Part shown: piece after piece, positions 9,078 to 18,586 of the stretch
Layout of the letters: each line of letters opens with the position of its first letter
Numbering within the stretch: the stretch's first letter is position 1
Source: CAINVV01 sp963663005
Lineage (GTDB): Bacteria > Bacteroidota > Bacteroidia > Bacteroidales > Prolixibacteraceae
Length of the DNA: 64,000 nt
Assembly (NCBI GenBank): GCA_963663005.2
Contig: CAXXHH010000003.1
Span: 930,001-994,000, forward strand
Direction of reading: 5' to 3'
Position numbers and translations under genes: made by a program
Notes under the pieces: model-generated
Told to the model about the DNA's origin: nothing
Seen by the model: only the letters and a program-made list of their open reading frames with translations
Databases searched by the model: none

Positions 9078-10262
9078 ATGAAGCTCATTGATCGTCGCTC
9101 GTTCGTTAAATCTGCCGGATTAGGTGGCACCCTGATCGGTCTTGCCGGAAGCGCATCCGCGTTAGGATTATCTCTTCCGGAAAAAAAACCGAATAAACTT
9201 CCCCGATGGAGGGGATTTAACCTACTCGATTTCTATACCTCAAAACCGCTGGTCTTCCCGCGTCAAAACAACAAGAGCCTTTCCACAGAGGATGATTTCA
9301 GATGGATGGCCGACTGGGGGTTCGACTTCGTCCGGATTCCGGTACAATACCCGTGTTACATTAATTTCAATCCGGGGAACGACAAAGAAAAAAGAATCCT
9401 GCCAGAAGAGGTCGTCAGCTTTAATGAACAGGCAATCGAAGAGATTGAAAAGCTAATCTTCCTCGCGAATAAATACGGAATGCACGCCAGCCTTAACCTT
9501 CACAGGGTGCCGGGCTTCTGCATCAACGCCGGGTTCAATGAGCCTTTTAATCTTTGGAAGGATGACGAGGCTCAGTTGGCTCTTTATGCCCATTGGGAAA
9601 TGTGGGCAAAACGGTTTAAAAATGTTTCCGGGAAAAACCTAAGTTTCGACCTGATCAACGAACCCTGCTACCGGGAGGATATGAACGATCAGTTCGGCTC
9701 GAGAAAAGAGATTCCAGGCGAGCTTTACCGGAAAATTGTACAGGGATGCCTGGATGTCATTTTGAAATACAATGCTGACCGTCTGGTGCTCGCCGATGGC
9801 AACAATGGCGGTGGCGCCGTAACTCCTGAACTGAACAACCTTAAAGTTGCCCAAAGCTGCCGGGGATATTTTCCCGGCGACGTATCGCATTACCGGGCTC
9901 CATGGGTTTGGAAAAATCCGGATGATGCCCCTATGCCCGTATGGCCTGGAAAAATCAGGAATAAGGAATTCAGCAGAAAGTCTCTGGAGGATTTCTATCA
10001 GCCTTGGATCGACCTGGTTAATAAGGGAGTAGGCGTTCATTGCGGAGAGTGCGGTTGCTACAGGGAAACTCCCCATGAGGTTTTCCTCGCCTGGATCAGC
10101 GATGTTTTAGGTATTCTGACTGAAAACAACATCGGATGGGCCTTCTGGAATTTCAGAGGAGATTTTGGCGTGATGAACTCCGGCAGAAAAGATGTCGAAT
10201 ACGAAGATTGGCACGGAAACAAGTTAGATCGGAAAATGCTGGACGTTCTCCAAAAATACTAA
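9078..10262 (+). CDS. Tat-exported glycoside hydrolase family 5
   Basis: The start is ATG 9078; a GTG at 9045 would overlap the preceding gene. The 394-residue product begins MKLIDRRSFVKSAGLGG, a twin-arginine signal, followed by a cellulase-type (beta/alpha)8 domain. The acid/base Glu lies in LINEPC (about residue 195) and the nucleophile candidate is in HCGECGC (about residue 322); ASLNLHRVPG and GWAFWNFRG are further GH5 landmarks. GH5 enzymes cleave beta-1,4-glucans, mannans and related beta-glycosides; the exact target is open. Third gene of the Tat cluster. Confidence 0.9.
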   Translation: MKLIDRRSFVKSAGLGGTLIGLAGSASALGLSLPEKKPNKLPRWRGFNLLDFYTSKPLVFPRQNNKSLSTEDDFRWMADWGFDFVRIPVQYPCYINFNPGNDKEKRILPEEVVSFNEQAIEEIEKLIFLANKYGMHASLNLHRVPGFCINAGFNEPFNLWKDDEAQLALYAHWEMWAKRFKNVSGKNLSFDLINEPCYREDMNDQFGSRKEIPGELYRKIVQGCLDVILKYNADRLVLADGNNGGGAVTPELNNLKVAQSCRGYFPGDVSHYRAPWVWKNPDDAPMPVWPGKIRNKEFSRKSLEDFYQPWIDLVNKGVGVHCGECGCYRETPHEVFLAWISDVLGILTENNIGWAFWNFRGDFGVMNSGRKDVEYEDWHGNKLDRKMLDVLQKY

Positions 10263-10289
10263 ATGCTTTTCGTTTTTGTTTTAAACCTT

Positions 10290-10297
10290 TATGTTTG
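10290..10297 (+). promoter_or_regulatory. -7 box for the Spy-like gene
   Basis: TATGTTTG is a perfect TAnnTTTG box, placing transcription start near 10304, about 30 bases before the ATG. No well-spaced -33 element is seen. Confidence 0.4.
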
Positions 10298-10333
10298 AAT
10301 ACTGTCCAATAATCAATTTTAAAATTATCCGTT

Positions 10334-10714
10334 ATGAAAAAATTAATGATGTTTGTGTTGGTTGCATTGTTTGCTATTGGTACCAGTTTTGCTCAACCAG
10401 GTGGTGGTGACCCAGCTGCAAGATTACAAAGAGAAATCGACGGTCTTACAACCGCTTTGACTTTGACAAAAGATCAGGTAGCTAAGATTACCCCTATTGT
10501 TACCGATGCACAGAAAAAAAGAAGTGAAATGATGGCCAAAATGCGCGAAGGCGGCGGCCAGATGGACTTCGCAAAAATGCGCGAAGAGGGTGCAAAAATG
10601 CAAGCAGAAACTGATAAACTCTTGAAAGCTGCTTTAACAGCTGACCAAGCCACAAAATTGGATGAATTCCGCAAAAAACAAGCTGAAGAAAGAGCTCAAA
10701 GAATGAACAGGTAA
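10334..10714 (+). CDS. small Spy/CpxP-like periplasmic protein
   Basis: A 126-residue secreted protein with a clear signal peptide ending in SFAQ. The rest is helical and charged, with an LTKDQVAKI segment and a second LTADQATKLDEF segment, the LTxxQ pattern of Spy/CpxP-like proteins. The middle is rich in Met, Lys and Glu (KMREGGGQMDFAKMREEG). Proteins of this class are periplasmic chaperones or stress/metal-response proteins; the exact role here is not known. It has its own -7 box and a strong terminator, so it is probably a single-gene unit, and the short A/T-rich codons suggest good expression. Confidence 0.8.
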   Translation: MKKLMMFVLVALFAIGTSFAQPGGGDPAARLQREIDGLTTALTLTKDQVAKITPIVTDAQKKRSEMMAKMREGGGQMDFAKMREEGAKMQAETDKLLKAALTADQATKLDEFRKKQAEERAQRMNR

Positions 10715-10740
10715 TACTTCTTTACTGATTACCTCGGATA

Positions 10741-10784
10741 AAAGAGGATCGAAAGCAACTATCGCTTTCAATCCTCTTTTTTCT
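10741..10784 (+). terminator. rho-independent terminator
   Basis: A 15-base stem (AAGAGGATCGAAAGC / GCTTTCAATCCTCTT, one mismatch) with a short loop is followed by TTTTTTC. It ends the Spy-like transcript. Confidence 0.85.
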
Positions 10785-10789
10785 TTTTG

Positions 10790-11034
10790 TTAGACAATGT
10801 TGATCAGGGCGGAGCCGGCCTCGTCCGGTGAGCCGAAAAACAAGTGCAGACGGCGTAAAAAAATTTTGCTGTCTGAGCCGTATGGCGAGTTTTAAAATTT
10901 TTAGCCGTCAAATGTAGTTTTTCGTGCGAAGCGGGCGCAGCCTTGACTTTTTTTGATAACTTTTTTTGGTCAAGCAAAAAAAGCTATTGGGGTCCGGGGC
11001 AACGCCTCCGGTTGACAAATCTTCCTCACACCCC
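10790..11034. repeat. non-coding GC-shifted element, probably a dispersed repeat
   Basis: This stretch holds no gene. It has nested palindromes (GGCTC/GAGCC-like arms at the left, CTTGAC...GTCAAG flanking T runs near 10945-10975, and GGGGTCCGGGGCAACGCC near 10990). Its composition differs from the neighbouring genes and it resembles intergenic repeats seen in other Bacteroidota genomes. Copy number cannot be judged from one window. Confidence 0.4.
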
Positions 11035-12426
11035 CTACTTTGAATACTTTCGCTGAAGGAAAAGATACACCGGTATACCGGATAGAATCAGAGTCATGCC
11101 AATGGCAGCTTCCCTTGGACGGGTTACAACGGTATTAAAAAATAAGGCCACGCAGAAGAGAATAAAAATCGCGGGAATAATCGGATACCCCCAAACTTTG
11201 TAAGGTCTGTAGGCATCCGGCATTTTCTTTCTGAGAATAAAAACCCCTACCGATGTGGCACCGTAAAATATGAAGACTGCGAAAATTATCATGTCAGTTA
11301 ACTGATCAAAAGTTCCCGACAACACAAGTACAGAAGCCCATATTCCCTGCCACAGCAGCGAGTTTGATGGAACATTGGCGCTGTTAAGTTTTCCGATGCC
11401 GGGAAAGAACAACCTGTCACGAGCCATGGCATAATAGGGACGGGCACCCGTGAGGATACTTGCATTGGTGCAACCGAGCGTAGTAATTAGAATCAATATG
11501 GATATGAACATCACTCCACCCGTTCCCCAAAAACTTCTCACAGCCTCAACGGCGGCAATCTGATTCCCGGCAGCATGAATCTGTTCAAGTTGCGGTATCG
11601 ATAGCAGCGTCATATATGTGACGTTCACCAAAAGGTAGATGGATATGACAATCAGTACTCCGATCATTATTCCTTTGGGAATATTTTTGTTTGGCTCTTT
11701 CACTTCTCCTCCAATAAATCCAACTGAAACCCACCCCTGATATGCCCAAAATGCGGCAAGCATAGCCGTAAAAAAGGATGAAAGTGTCACAGCCCCATTG
11801 GTCAGACTGTGCAATTCCATGAAATTATCCGGCTTGGCCTTGACACTGCCCAGTCCAAAAACAACGATCAGAAACAGTCCGAAAAATACCAGAAACATGA
11901 TGGCCTTACTCACTCCAGCCCCCGTTTTTAGTCCGGAGATATTTACAGATGTCAGAAAGGTTATCAACAGAATCGCAACGAGTTTGACGCCAAAATCCTG
12001 AAAAGGATAAAAAACTCCACCTATTGAAAATTGTTGCAAAGAGGGAAAGAGTTCAGGAATTGGCAGTATGCTGTTCAGCGATTGCGCAAACACATATGCC
12101 AACGATGATATCGTAGCAGTTTGAATAACCGTAAAAAGAGTCCACCCGTAAATAAAGGCGAAAAACCGATTATATATTCTTTTAAAATAGACAAATTCAC
12201 CGCCGGTATCCGCTAACATACCCGCCACTTCAGCATTACTCAATGCTCCGAAAAGTGTAATAATCCCTCCAACTATCCAGGCCAGAAGTATCCACACCGA
12301 TGAGTGAAGTTCTGCCGCCATCGGCGCTATTTTCTTATATACTCCTGAACCGATGATATTTGCAACAACAAAAATAACAACATAGCCTAATCCAAGGGTT
12401 CGGACTAAATTTCTTTGATTAACCAT
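11035..12426 (-). CDS. APC-family amino acid permease
   Basis: A 463-residue integral membrane protein with about 12 hydrophobic helices. The N-terminal segment VIFVVANIIGSGVYKKIAP matches the unwound-helix-1 GSG motif of amino acid/polyamine/organocation (APC) transporters of the LAT/YfnA type, and GGEVKEPNKNIPKGI in the middle is another family hallmark. It should move an amino acid across the inner membrane by proton symport or exchange; the substrate is not predictable. It stands alone, transcribed away from the histidine kinase. Confidence 0.92.
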   Translation of the reverse strand: MVNQRNLVRTLGLGYVVIFVVANIIGSGVYKKIAPMAAELHSSVWILLAWIVGGIITLFGALSNAEVAGMLADTGGEFVYFKRIYNRFFAFIYGWTLFTVIQTATISSLAYVFAQSLNSILPIPELFPSLQQFSIGGVFYPFQDFGVKLVAILLITFLTSVNISGLKTGAGVSKAIMFLVFFGLFLIVVFGLGSVKAKPDNFMELHSLTNGAVTLSSFFTAMLAAFWAYQGWVSVGFIGGEVKEPNKNIPKGIMIGVLIVISIYLLVNVTYMTLLSIPQLEQIHAAGNQIAAVEAVRSFWGTGGVMFISILILITTLGCTNASILTGARPYYAMARDRLFFPGIGKLNSANVPSNSLLWQGIWASVLVLSGTFDQLTDMIIFAVFIFYGATSVGVFILRKKMPDAYRPYKVWGYPIIPAIFILFCVALFFNTVVTRPREAAIGMTLILSGIPVYLFLQRKYSK

Positions 12427-12842
12427 AGACGCAATGTAAAAGATAATTGAAGATCATAAATATAGTAAAAGGTTGCTAAATCCATCAAATAGACAATTCC
12501 TGTTGAGTATGGTTAAAACCCTTTTCAACTCTTGCTTTTTGAGCGGATGGATACTGGATTCTTCAACCTTTTTGCTATCTTTAAATGCCAATCCCTCCTT
12601 GGCCTATAACAAACGAAAGATATTATATCAACTATTTCTGCCACTAAGCGCATTCTAATGAACTTGCGGACTGGAGTTGCATACTGATAAATTTAATAAA
12701 ATGACACGATCTTTTAAACCAAACAGGTCGATCTTTAGTTATATAGATAGTATTCTATTTTAATTAGTAGTTAATATTGAATTTGATATTCATTTCATTT
12801 TCTTTGTCGCCTCAATCGACTACAGATTAATATTTTAAAACT
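12427..12842. other. AT-rich divergent intergenic region
   Basis: A 416-base gap between the divergent permease and hybrid kinase genes. It is AT-rich, with a near-match -7 box (TATATTTA) for the permease on the minus strand. A 61-codon open frame at 12473-12658 has no recognisable features and is not called. Nothing else is seen. Confidence 0.5.
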
Positions 12843-15800
12843 ATGGCAAAAACAAATTCTGTCGCCGGAGATTCTTCCGATAGCAAAGAAGAGCTTTTAA
12901 GACAATTGCAGGAAAGTCAGCTCGAGTTAAGTCAATATAAATTATCCATGCAAAAAATATTGCATGAATTAAAAATTGAGAACGAAATCCGGATTAAAAC
13001 GGAAAATCAATTAAAGGAGAGTGAGCTGCATTACCGAACGCTTGCCAATAACGGACAGGCGTTAATCTGGACGTCAGGCCGGGATAAAAAATGCGACTAT
13101 TTCAATCAACCCTGGTTGAACTTCACCGGCAGAACGCTTGAACAGGAACTGGGCGACGGATGGGCCGAAGGAGTTCACCCCGATGATTTTGACCATTGCG
13201 TCACAACGTACGTCACAGCATTCGACAAATGGGAGAAATTTAGCATGGTGTACCGGGTGCGCAGCGCAAATGGCGAATATCGCTGGATTCTTGATGATGG
13301 ATCTCCAAGATACGACAGCGATGGTTCATTTTTGGGATATATTGGTCATTGCCTGGATATAACCCCGCAAAAGGAGGTGGAAGAGGCATTATTGAAAAGT
13401 CAGAATCGACTACTGGAAGCCACCAAGAGTTCCGGAATTTGGGTGTGGGAAGTCGATGAAAATGGACTCTACACCTACTATAGTAATTCAGACAAAACCC
13501 TGCTTGGGTACAATTCGGATGAGGTCATAGGGAAAAAATATTTTTACGACTTTTTTGCCCCTGAGGTTAAAGCTGAATTAAAAGAGGCCGCCTTTAAAAT
13601 ATTTGCTATGAAAGAGACTTTCGAAAATTTCGAAAATGCCAATGTCAAAAAAGATGGTGAAGTTGTTATCTTAGAATCCAGCGGTTCCCCGATGCTGGAT
13701 CAAAAGGGAAACCTGATTGGTTATATAGGAACCGACAAGAATGTCTCACTGCAGAAGAATTTAATAGAGCAACTTCAGAAAAATGAAGAGAAATACAGAA
13801 GCATTTTTGAAAACATTCAGGACGTGTATTATGAGGTCTCTACGGATGGAATCATCAGTGAAATCAGTCCTTCAATCAACCTGATTTCTAAAGGTCAATA
13901 TTCTCGGGAAGAATTAATCGGAACGTCCATATTTTCTTTCTATACCAATAGCGATGACCGGGATATATTTCTTGAAAATATTTCTAAAAATGGACGGGTA
14001 AATGATATCGAAATTTCTCTTACGAATAAGGACGGCTCTGTAATTCCATGCATAATCAGCGCAAAAATTAGTTTTGATGAGGCTGGCTTACCCGGGAAGA
14101 TTATTGGCAGTTTGCACGACATATCCAATAGAAAAGAAGCGGAAGAGCAACTGAACAAATCTCAAAAATTAAACGCCGAAATTCTGGAGAGTATAACAGA
14201 TGGATTCGTGGCGTGTGACGGAGAAATGAATTATACCTACGTGAATAAGCGTGGCGCTGAATTATTAGGGAGAAAGGCGGAAGACCTGATCGGAAAAAAT
14301 TATTGGAAAGAATTCCCGGAAGCGGTGGGAACACCATTCGCGAACAACTATCTAAAAGCCCTAAGTTCGAAATCAACGATCGTTTTTGAGAATTGCTACG
14401 AACCATGGGATCGCTGGTTTGAAAATCGAATCTACCCCACGCAGGATGGTATTGCCATATACTATAACGAAACGACAGAGCGAAAACGCACAGAAAGATC
14501 CCTACAGGAAAGTAACGAGCTAAACATAACTTTATTGAACACCATTCCCTTCGGAATGGATATTGTTGACGAAGAGGGCAATATACTGTTCATGAGCGAA
14601 AATTTTGAGAACCTGATAGCAAAGGACTGCATTGATAAAAAATGCTGGTCACTCTATGTGGATAACAAACAGCAGTGTTCAAATTGTCCCTTGAGGTCAG
14701 GTATCAACATTGGTAAAACAGGATTATTCGAAACAACCGGGGTTTTTGGTGGCAGAACATTCCAAATAAGTCATACCGGAATGATGTTTCGGGGAAAGAA
14801 GGCTATCCTCGAGATATTCCAGGATATTTCTGAATTGGTAGAAAACCGGGAAAATCTAAAAAGCGCAAAAAATAAGGCAGAAGAGAGCAGCCGATTAAAA
14901 TCGGCTCTGTTGACCAACATGTCTCACGAAATACGGACACCAATGAACGCTATCATGGGTTTCTCCTATCTGATATCTGACGCCGAAAAGGAGGAAGTAA
15001 ATTCGTATGCCGAGATTATCCAAAAGAGTTCAAATTACCTTCTTAAGCTCATTGATGATGTGATACTCGTTTCCCGGCTCCAAAGTGAAAAAATGCCGGT
15101 TAACAAAAATGTATGCACGCCTTCCGAATTGGTGAACTATATTTTTCAAACGTTTCAGCATTCCGATCTGAATAATGGACTGGAAATTAAAGTCCGTTAT
15201 CCCAACGAATATGCAAATCTAACTATTCTGTCTGATGAGGAAAAAATTAGGCAAATTCTGTTAAATCTGACATCCAATGCCATCAAATATACATTCGAGG
15301 GCTCCGTTGAAATTGGATTTGACGTTTTAAATGACAGAATTGAATTCTATGTTCAGGATACAGGGATTGGTATACCGGAGCAGGAACAGGAAAGAATTTT
15401 CGAATCATTTTACAGGGGTAAGGATGCTTTGAACCGGGCAATTAGGGGTAATGGATTGGGACTGAACATCGCCAGTGAGTTGGTCGGATTAATCGACGGA
15501 ACACTTTCCGTAAAATCGGCGCTGAATAAAGGATCAAAATTCTATTTTTCAATCCCGATTATTGAACCGGCACCGACTAATCCTGCTTCACGAACTTCCC
15601 ATTCGAAGCAAAAGCATACGGATGAACTGATAATTCTCGTTGCAGAAGACGAACCAACCAACTTCAGAATTATTGAAATCATGTTGAAAAATAAAGTCAA
15701 GAAGATTGATCATGCAAGCAACGGAGCCATTGCAGTCGAGATGGCATCAAAAAACAGTTATGATTTAGTGTTGATGGATATAAAAATGCCTGTAATGGGG

Positions 15801-15980
15801 GGACTTGAGGCCACAAAAATCCTAAAACAACAATTTCCGGAATTAATAATTGTGGCTCAAACGGCCTTCACTCTACCGGAAGATGTGGAGCTCACCACGC
15901 TGGCCGGATGCGACGACATCCTCTCAAAACCAATCAGAAAAGAGCAATTAATGGAAATTATTGAAAAATACTGTTCTTAA
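12843..15980 (+). CDS. multi-PAS hybrid histidine kinase with receiver domain
   Basis: A 1045-residue cytoplasmic-looking sensor kinase with no membrane helix. After a short coiled coil (about 15-60), five PAS-type modules follow at roughly 60-180, 185-310, 315-440, 445-555 and 560-680. The first has PAC-type ends such as GEYRWILDDGSPRYD. The fifth carries CWSLYVDNKQQCSNCPLR with Cys residues that could bind a metal or sense redox state. The phosphoacceptor is His695 in NMSHEIRTP. An HATPase domain (about 795-915, with DTGIGIPEQEQ and GNGLGLNI) is followed by a receiver domain (about 930-1045) whose phospho-Asp is Asp979 in LMDIKMP. No output gene lies next to it, so the target is unknown. 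Confidence 0.93.
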   Translation: MAKTNSVAGDSSDSKEELLRQLQESQLELSQYKLSMQKILHELKIENEIRIKTENQLKESELHYRTLANNGQALIWTSGRDKKCDYFNQPWLNFTGRTLEQELGDGWAEGVHPDDFDHCVTTYVTAFDKWEKFSMVYRVRSANGEYRWILDDGSPRYDSDGSFLGYIGHCLDITPQKEVEEALLKSQNRLLEATKSSGIWVWEVDENGLYTYYSNSDKTLLGYNSDEVIGKKYFYDFFAPEVKAELKEAAFKIFAMKETFENFENANVKKDGEVVILESSGSPMLDQKGNLIGYIGTDKNVSLQKNLIEQLQKNEEKYRSIFENIQDVYYEVSTDGIISEISPSINLISKGQYSREELIGTSIFSFYTNSDDRDIFLENISKNGRVNDIEISLTNKDGSVIPCIISAKISFDEAGLPGKIIGSLHDISNRKEAEEQLNKSQKLNAEILESITDGFVACDGEMNYTYVNKRGAELLGRKAEDLIGKNYWKEFPEAVGTPFANNYLKALSSKSTIVFENCYEPWDRWFENRIYPTQDGIAIYYNETTERKRTERSLQESNELNITLLNTIPFGMDIVDEEGNILFMSENFENLIAKDCIDKKCWSLYVDNKQQCSNCPLRSGINIGKTGLFETTGVFGGRTFQISHTGMMFRGKKAILEIFQDISELVENRENLKSAKNKAEESSRLKSALLTNMSHEIRTPMNAIMGFSYLISDAEKEEVNSYAEIIQKSSNYLLKLIDDVILVSRLQSEKMPVNKNVCTPSELVNYIFQTFQHSDLNNGLEIKVRYPNEYANLTILSDEEKIRQILLNLTSNAIKYTFEGSVEIGFDVLNDRIEFYVQDTGIGIPEQEQERIFESFYRGKDALNRAIRGNGLGLNIASELVGLIDGTLSVKSALNKGSKFYFSIPIIEPAPTNPASRTSHSKQKHTDELIILVAEDEPTNFRIIEIMLKNKVKKIDHASNGAIAVEMASKNSYDLVLMDIKMPVMGGLEATKILKQQFPELIIVAQTAFTLPEDVELTTLAGCDDILSKPIRKEQLMEIIEKYCS

Positions 15981-16120
15981 AATGACGCAAAAACCACCCC
16001 CTCTAAAGATTTATTTATTTTAAAATTCCACCTTGGTATTTTTGAAAATCAGTTGATTGATTGAAAACATTTACCCAATTTTAACCTGTCAACCGGATAC
16101 AAAATTCAAACTACTGAGAT

Positions 16121-18571
16121 ATGTCTACCAAAAGATTTAGAAATTTCGTTGTACTGATCATTATCAGCACCTTAGCCTGCAATTCGCTTCAGGTTAAAGC
16201 CCAAACCTTGAAAGAAATCGAAAAAACCCGCGTTTCGTTGCCGAATGGATGGAAACTATCGCCGGTAGGAAAAATGTTGCGAGTCGGAGATTTACCATTA
16301 AATATCGCTGTTTCCCCTTCCGGAAAGATGCTTGCTGTAACGAATAATGGTCAGAGCGAGCAAAGTATTCACCTTGTTGATGCAGAAAAAATGCAGCTAC
16401 TGGATTCGGTTGTTATTGCCAAAGGATGGTTGGGCCTTACATTCTCAAAAGACGGGAAATACCTGTACGCCTCTGGAGGAAACGATAACTGGATCATGAG
16501 ATATCAGATCAGGAATGCCAAAATTGTCCCATTCGATACGCTGGTAATTGGAAAACGCTGGCCGGAAAAAATTTCAATTGCCGGCATTGCTGTGGATGAC
16601 AAACAACAGCTTCTATACACGGTTACGAAAGAGAATAATTCGCTCTATGTATTCGACCTCAAAGCAAAAAAGGTCAAAAGCCAGATTCCTTTAGGTGGCG
16701 AAGGGTATGCATGCCTGCTATCCGACGATAACAAAACGCTATACGTCTCTTGCTGGGGATGCGACAAGATTATTCTGTTCGATACAGAGAATCAAAAGGT
16801 TAAAGGCTGGATTCCTGTTGGGGATAATCCTAACGACCTCTGCATCACCCATAATGGCAAATTCTTGTTCGTCAGCAATGCCAATGACAATTCTGTTTCT
16901 GTTATCTCGACAGAGAAGAACAGAGAAGTTGAAGTACTCAATACGGCATTGTACCCAAATGCACCTACCGGATCCACGACAAACAGCCTGGCGTTGAGCG
17001 CAGATGAAAAAACGCTCTACATCGCCAATGCAGATAACAACTGTCTTGCGGTCTTTGATGTCAGCAACCCGGGTTCCAGCAAGAGCCGTGGATTTATACC
17101 TACCGGATGGTATCCCACCTGTGTACGAGTAGTGAAAGACAACATCTATATTACCAATGGCAAGGGGTTGACTTCCAAAGCCAATCCACTCGGACCAAGT
17201 CCAATAAGCAAGGAAGAATCAGTTGCCAGACATCAGGATATAAGAAATTCCAGAGTTCAATATATTGCAGGCTTATTCACGGGAACGCTACAATCTGTAA
17301 AGATTCCTGACGACAATCAGTTAGGCATTTATTCTCAGTCTGTATATAACAATACGCCCTATAAGAAAGATACCGAAATGAGTTCGAACGGCGAGAAGGG
17401 AAATCCTGTACCAGCCAGAGTTGGAGACGCCTCGCCCATCAAATATGTGTTTTATATCATCAAGGAAAATAGAACATATGATCAGGTACTTGGAGATATC
17501 CCTGCAGGAAACGGAGATACAAGTCTTGTTTTGTTCGGGGAAAAAATAACACCGAATCTGCATAACCTGGCCAAACAATTTGTTTTGCTTGATAACTTTT
17601 ATGTTGATGGCGAAGTGAGTGCAGACGGTCATAACTGGACTATGGGAGCGTATGCTACAGATTATCTGGAGAAAAACTGGCCGGTCAGTTATGGTGGCAG
17701 AGGTGGTTCATATCCTGGTGAAGGCGAGCGTGAAATTGCCAATAACAAGAATGGATTTCTCTGGGATTATTGCAAAAAGCTTGGCGTTTCCTACCGGAGC
17801 TATGGCGAATTTATCTCCGACAACAAGACTCCAAACATCCCGGTATTAAAAGACCATTTCTGCAAAGAATATACCGGTTGGGATATGACCGTTCGCGATA
17901 CCGTTCGCTTTCGCCAATGGAAACACGACTTTGAGGCGCTCCTCGCAAAGGGTGATGTGCCCCGCCTAAATACCTTAAGATTTGGGAATGATCATACCGA
18001 AGGACTTAGAGTTGGTCGTCCTACTCCCAAAGCCCATGCGGCAGACAATGATCTGGCTGTCGGCCTTTTTGTAGATTATCTCAGCCACTCTTCAATATGG
18101 AACGAGAGTGTTGTGATTATCGTGGAAGACGACGCGCAAAATGGTCCAGATCACGTAGACGCCCATCGATCAACAACATATGTTGCCGGTGGATTCGTAA
18201 AGCAAGGGTTTGTCGATCATACTATGTATTCGACAAGCTCCGCGCTGCGTACTATCGAACTTATCCTGGGATTGCCTCCGATGAGCCAATATGATGCCGC
18301 AGCAGAGCCAATGTGGAGATGTTTTAACACAACGGCAACGCACCCTCCTTTTCATGCAACGCCCAATCTTGTGGATCTGAACCTCAAAAACAAAGAGGTC
18401 TCCAAGCTATCAAGAATTAGTGAAAAATTCGATTTTTCCAAAGAAGACAGGATACCGGATGCCCAATTCAATGAGGTCATTTGGTCGGCCATTAAAGGTG
18501 TGAATATACCTTGCCCGGCTCCAGTGCACGCCGCATTCTTCTCTGCAGAAAAAGAAGGCGATGACGATTAG
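16121..18571 (+). CDS. bifunctional YncE-type propeller / phosphoesterase-family protein
   Basis: An 816-residue secreted protein. An N-terminal signal (hydrophobic to LQVKAQ) precedes a beta-propeller of YVTN/YncE type (about residues 45-390), with repeats such as GKYLYASGGND, KTLYVSCWGCDK and KTLYIANADNN. The C-terminal part (about 430-740) is a phosphoesterase/alkaline phosphatase-like domain: IKENRTYDQVLGD, DNFYVDGEVSADGHNW and VVIIVEDDAQNGPDHVDAHR carry the metal-binding Asp/His residues. Proteins of this architecture are widespread in Bacteroidota, but the substrate is not settled. The GH53 galactanase starts 15 bases downstream, so the two are likely co-transcribed. Confidence 0.9.
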   Translation: MSTKRFRNFVVLIIISTLACNSLQVKAQTLKEIEKTRVSLPNGWKLSPVGKMLRVGDLPLNIAVSPSGKMLAVTNNGQSEQSIHLVDAEKMQLLDSVVIAKGWLGLTFSKDGKYLYASGGNDNWIMRYQIRNAKIVPFDTLVIGKRWPEKISIAGIAVDDKQQLLYTVTKENNSLYVFDLKAKKVKSQIPLGGEGYACLLSDDNKTLYVSCWGCDKIILFDTENQKVKGWIPVGDNPNDLCITHNGKFLFVSNANDNSVSVISTEKNREVEVLNTALYPNAPTGSTTNSLALSADEKTLYIANADNNCLAVFDVSNPGSSKSRGFIPTGWYPTCVRVVKDNIYITNGKGLTSKANPLGPSPISKEESVARHQDIRNSRVQYIAGLFTGTLQSVKIPDDNQLGIYSQSVYNNTPYKKDTEMSSNGEKGNPVPARVGDASPIKYVFYIIKENRTYDQVLGDIPAGNGDTSLVLFGEKITPNLHNLAKQFVLLDNFYVDGEVSADGHNWTMGAYATDYLEKNWPVSYGGRGGSYPGEGEREIANNKNGFLWDYCKKLGVSYRSYGEFISDNKTPNIPVLKDHFCKEYTGWDMTVRDTVRFRQWKHDFEALLAKGDVPRLNTLRFGNDHTEGLRVGRPTPKAHAADNDLAVGLFVDYLSHSSIWNESVVIIVEDDAQNGPDHVDAHRSTTYVAGGFVKQGFVDHTMYSTSSALRTIELILGLPPMSQYDAAAEPMWRCFNTTATHPPFHATPNLVDLNLKNKEVSKLSRISEKFDFSKEDRIPDAQFNEVIWSAIKGVNIPCPAPVHAAFFSAEKEGDDD

Positions 18572-18586
18572 TATAACAGATTTACC

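Noticed and set aside
12473..12658. 61-codon frame in the gap before the hybrid kinase
   Set aside because: No ribosome binding site, no recognisable domain, and AT-rich composition typical of an intergenic region.
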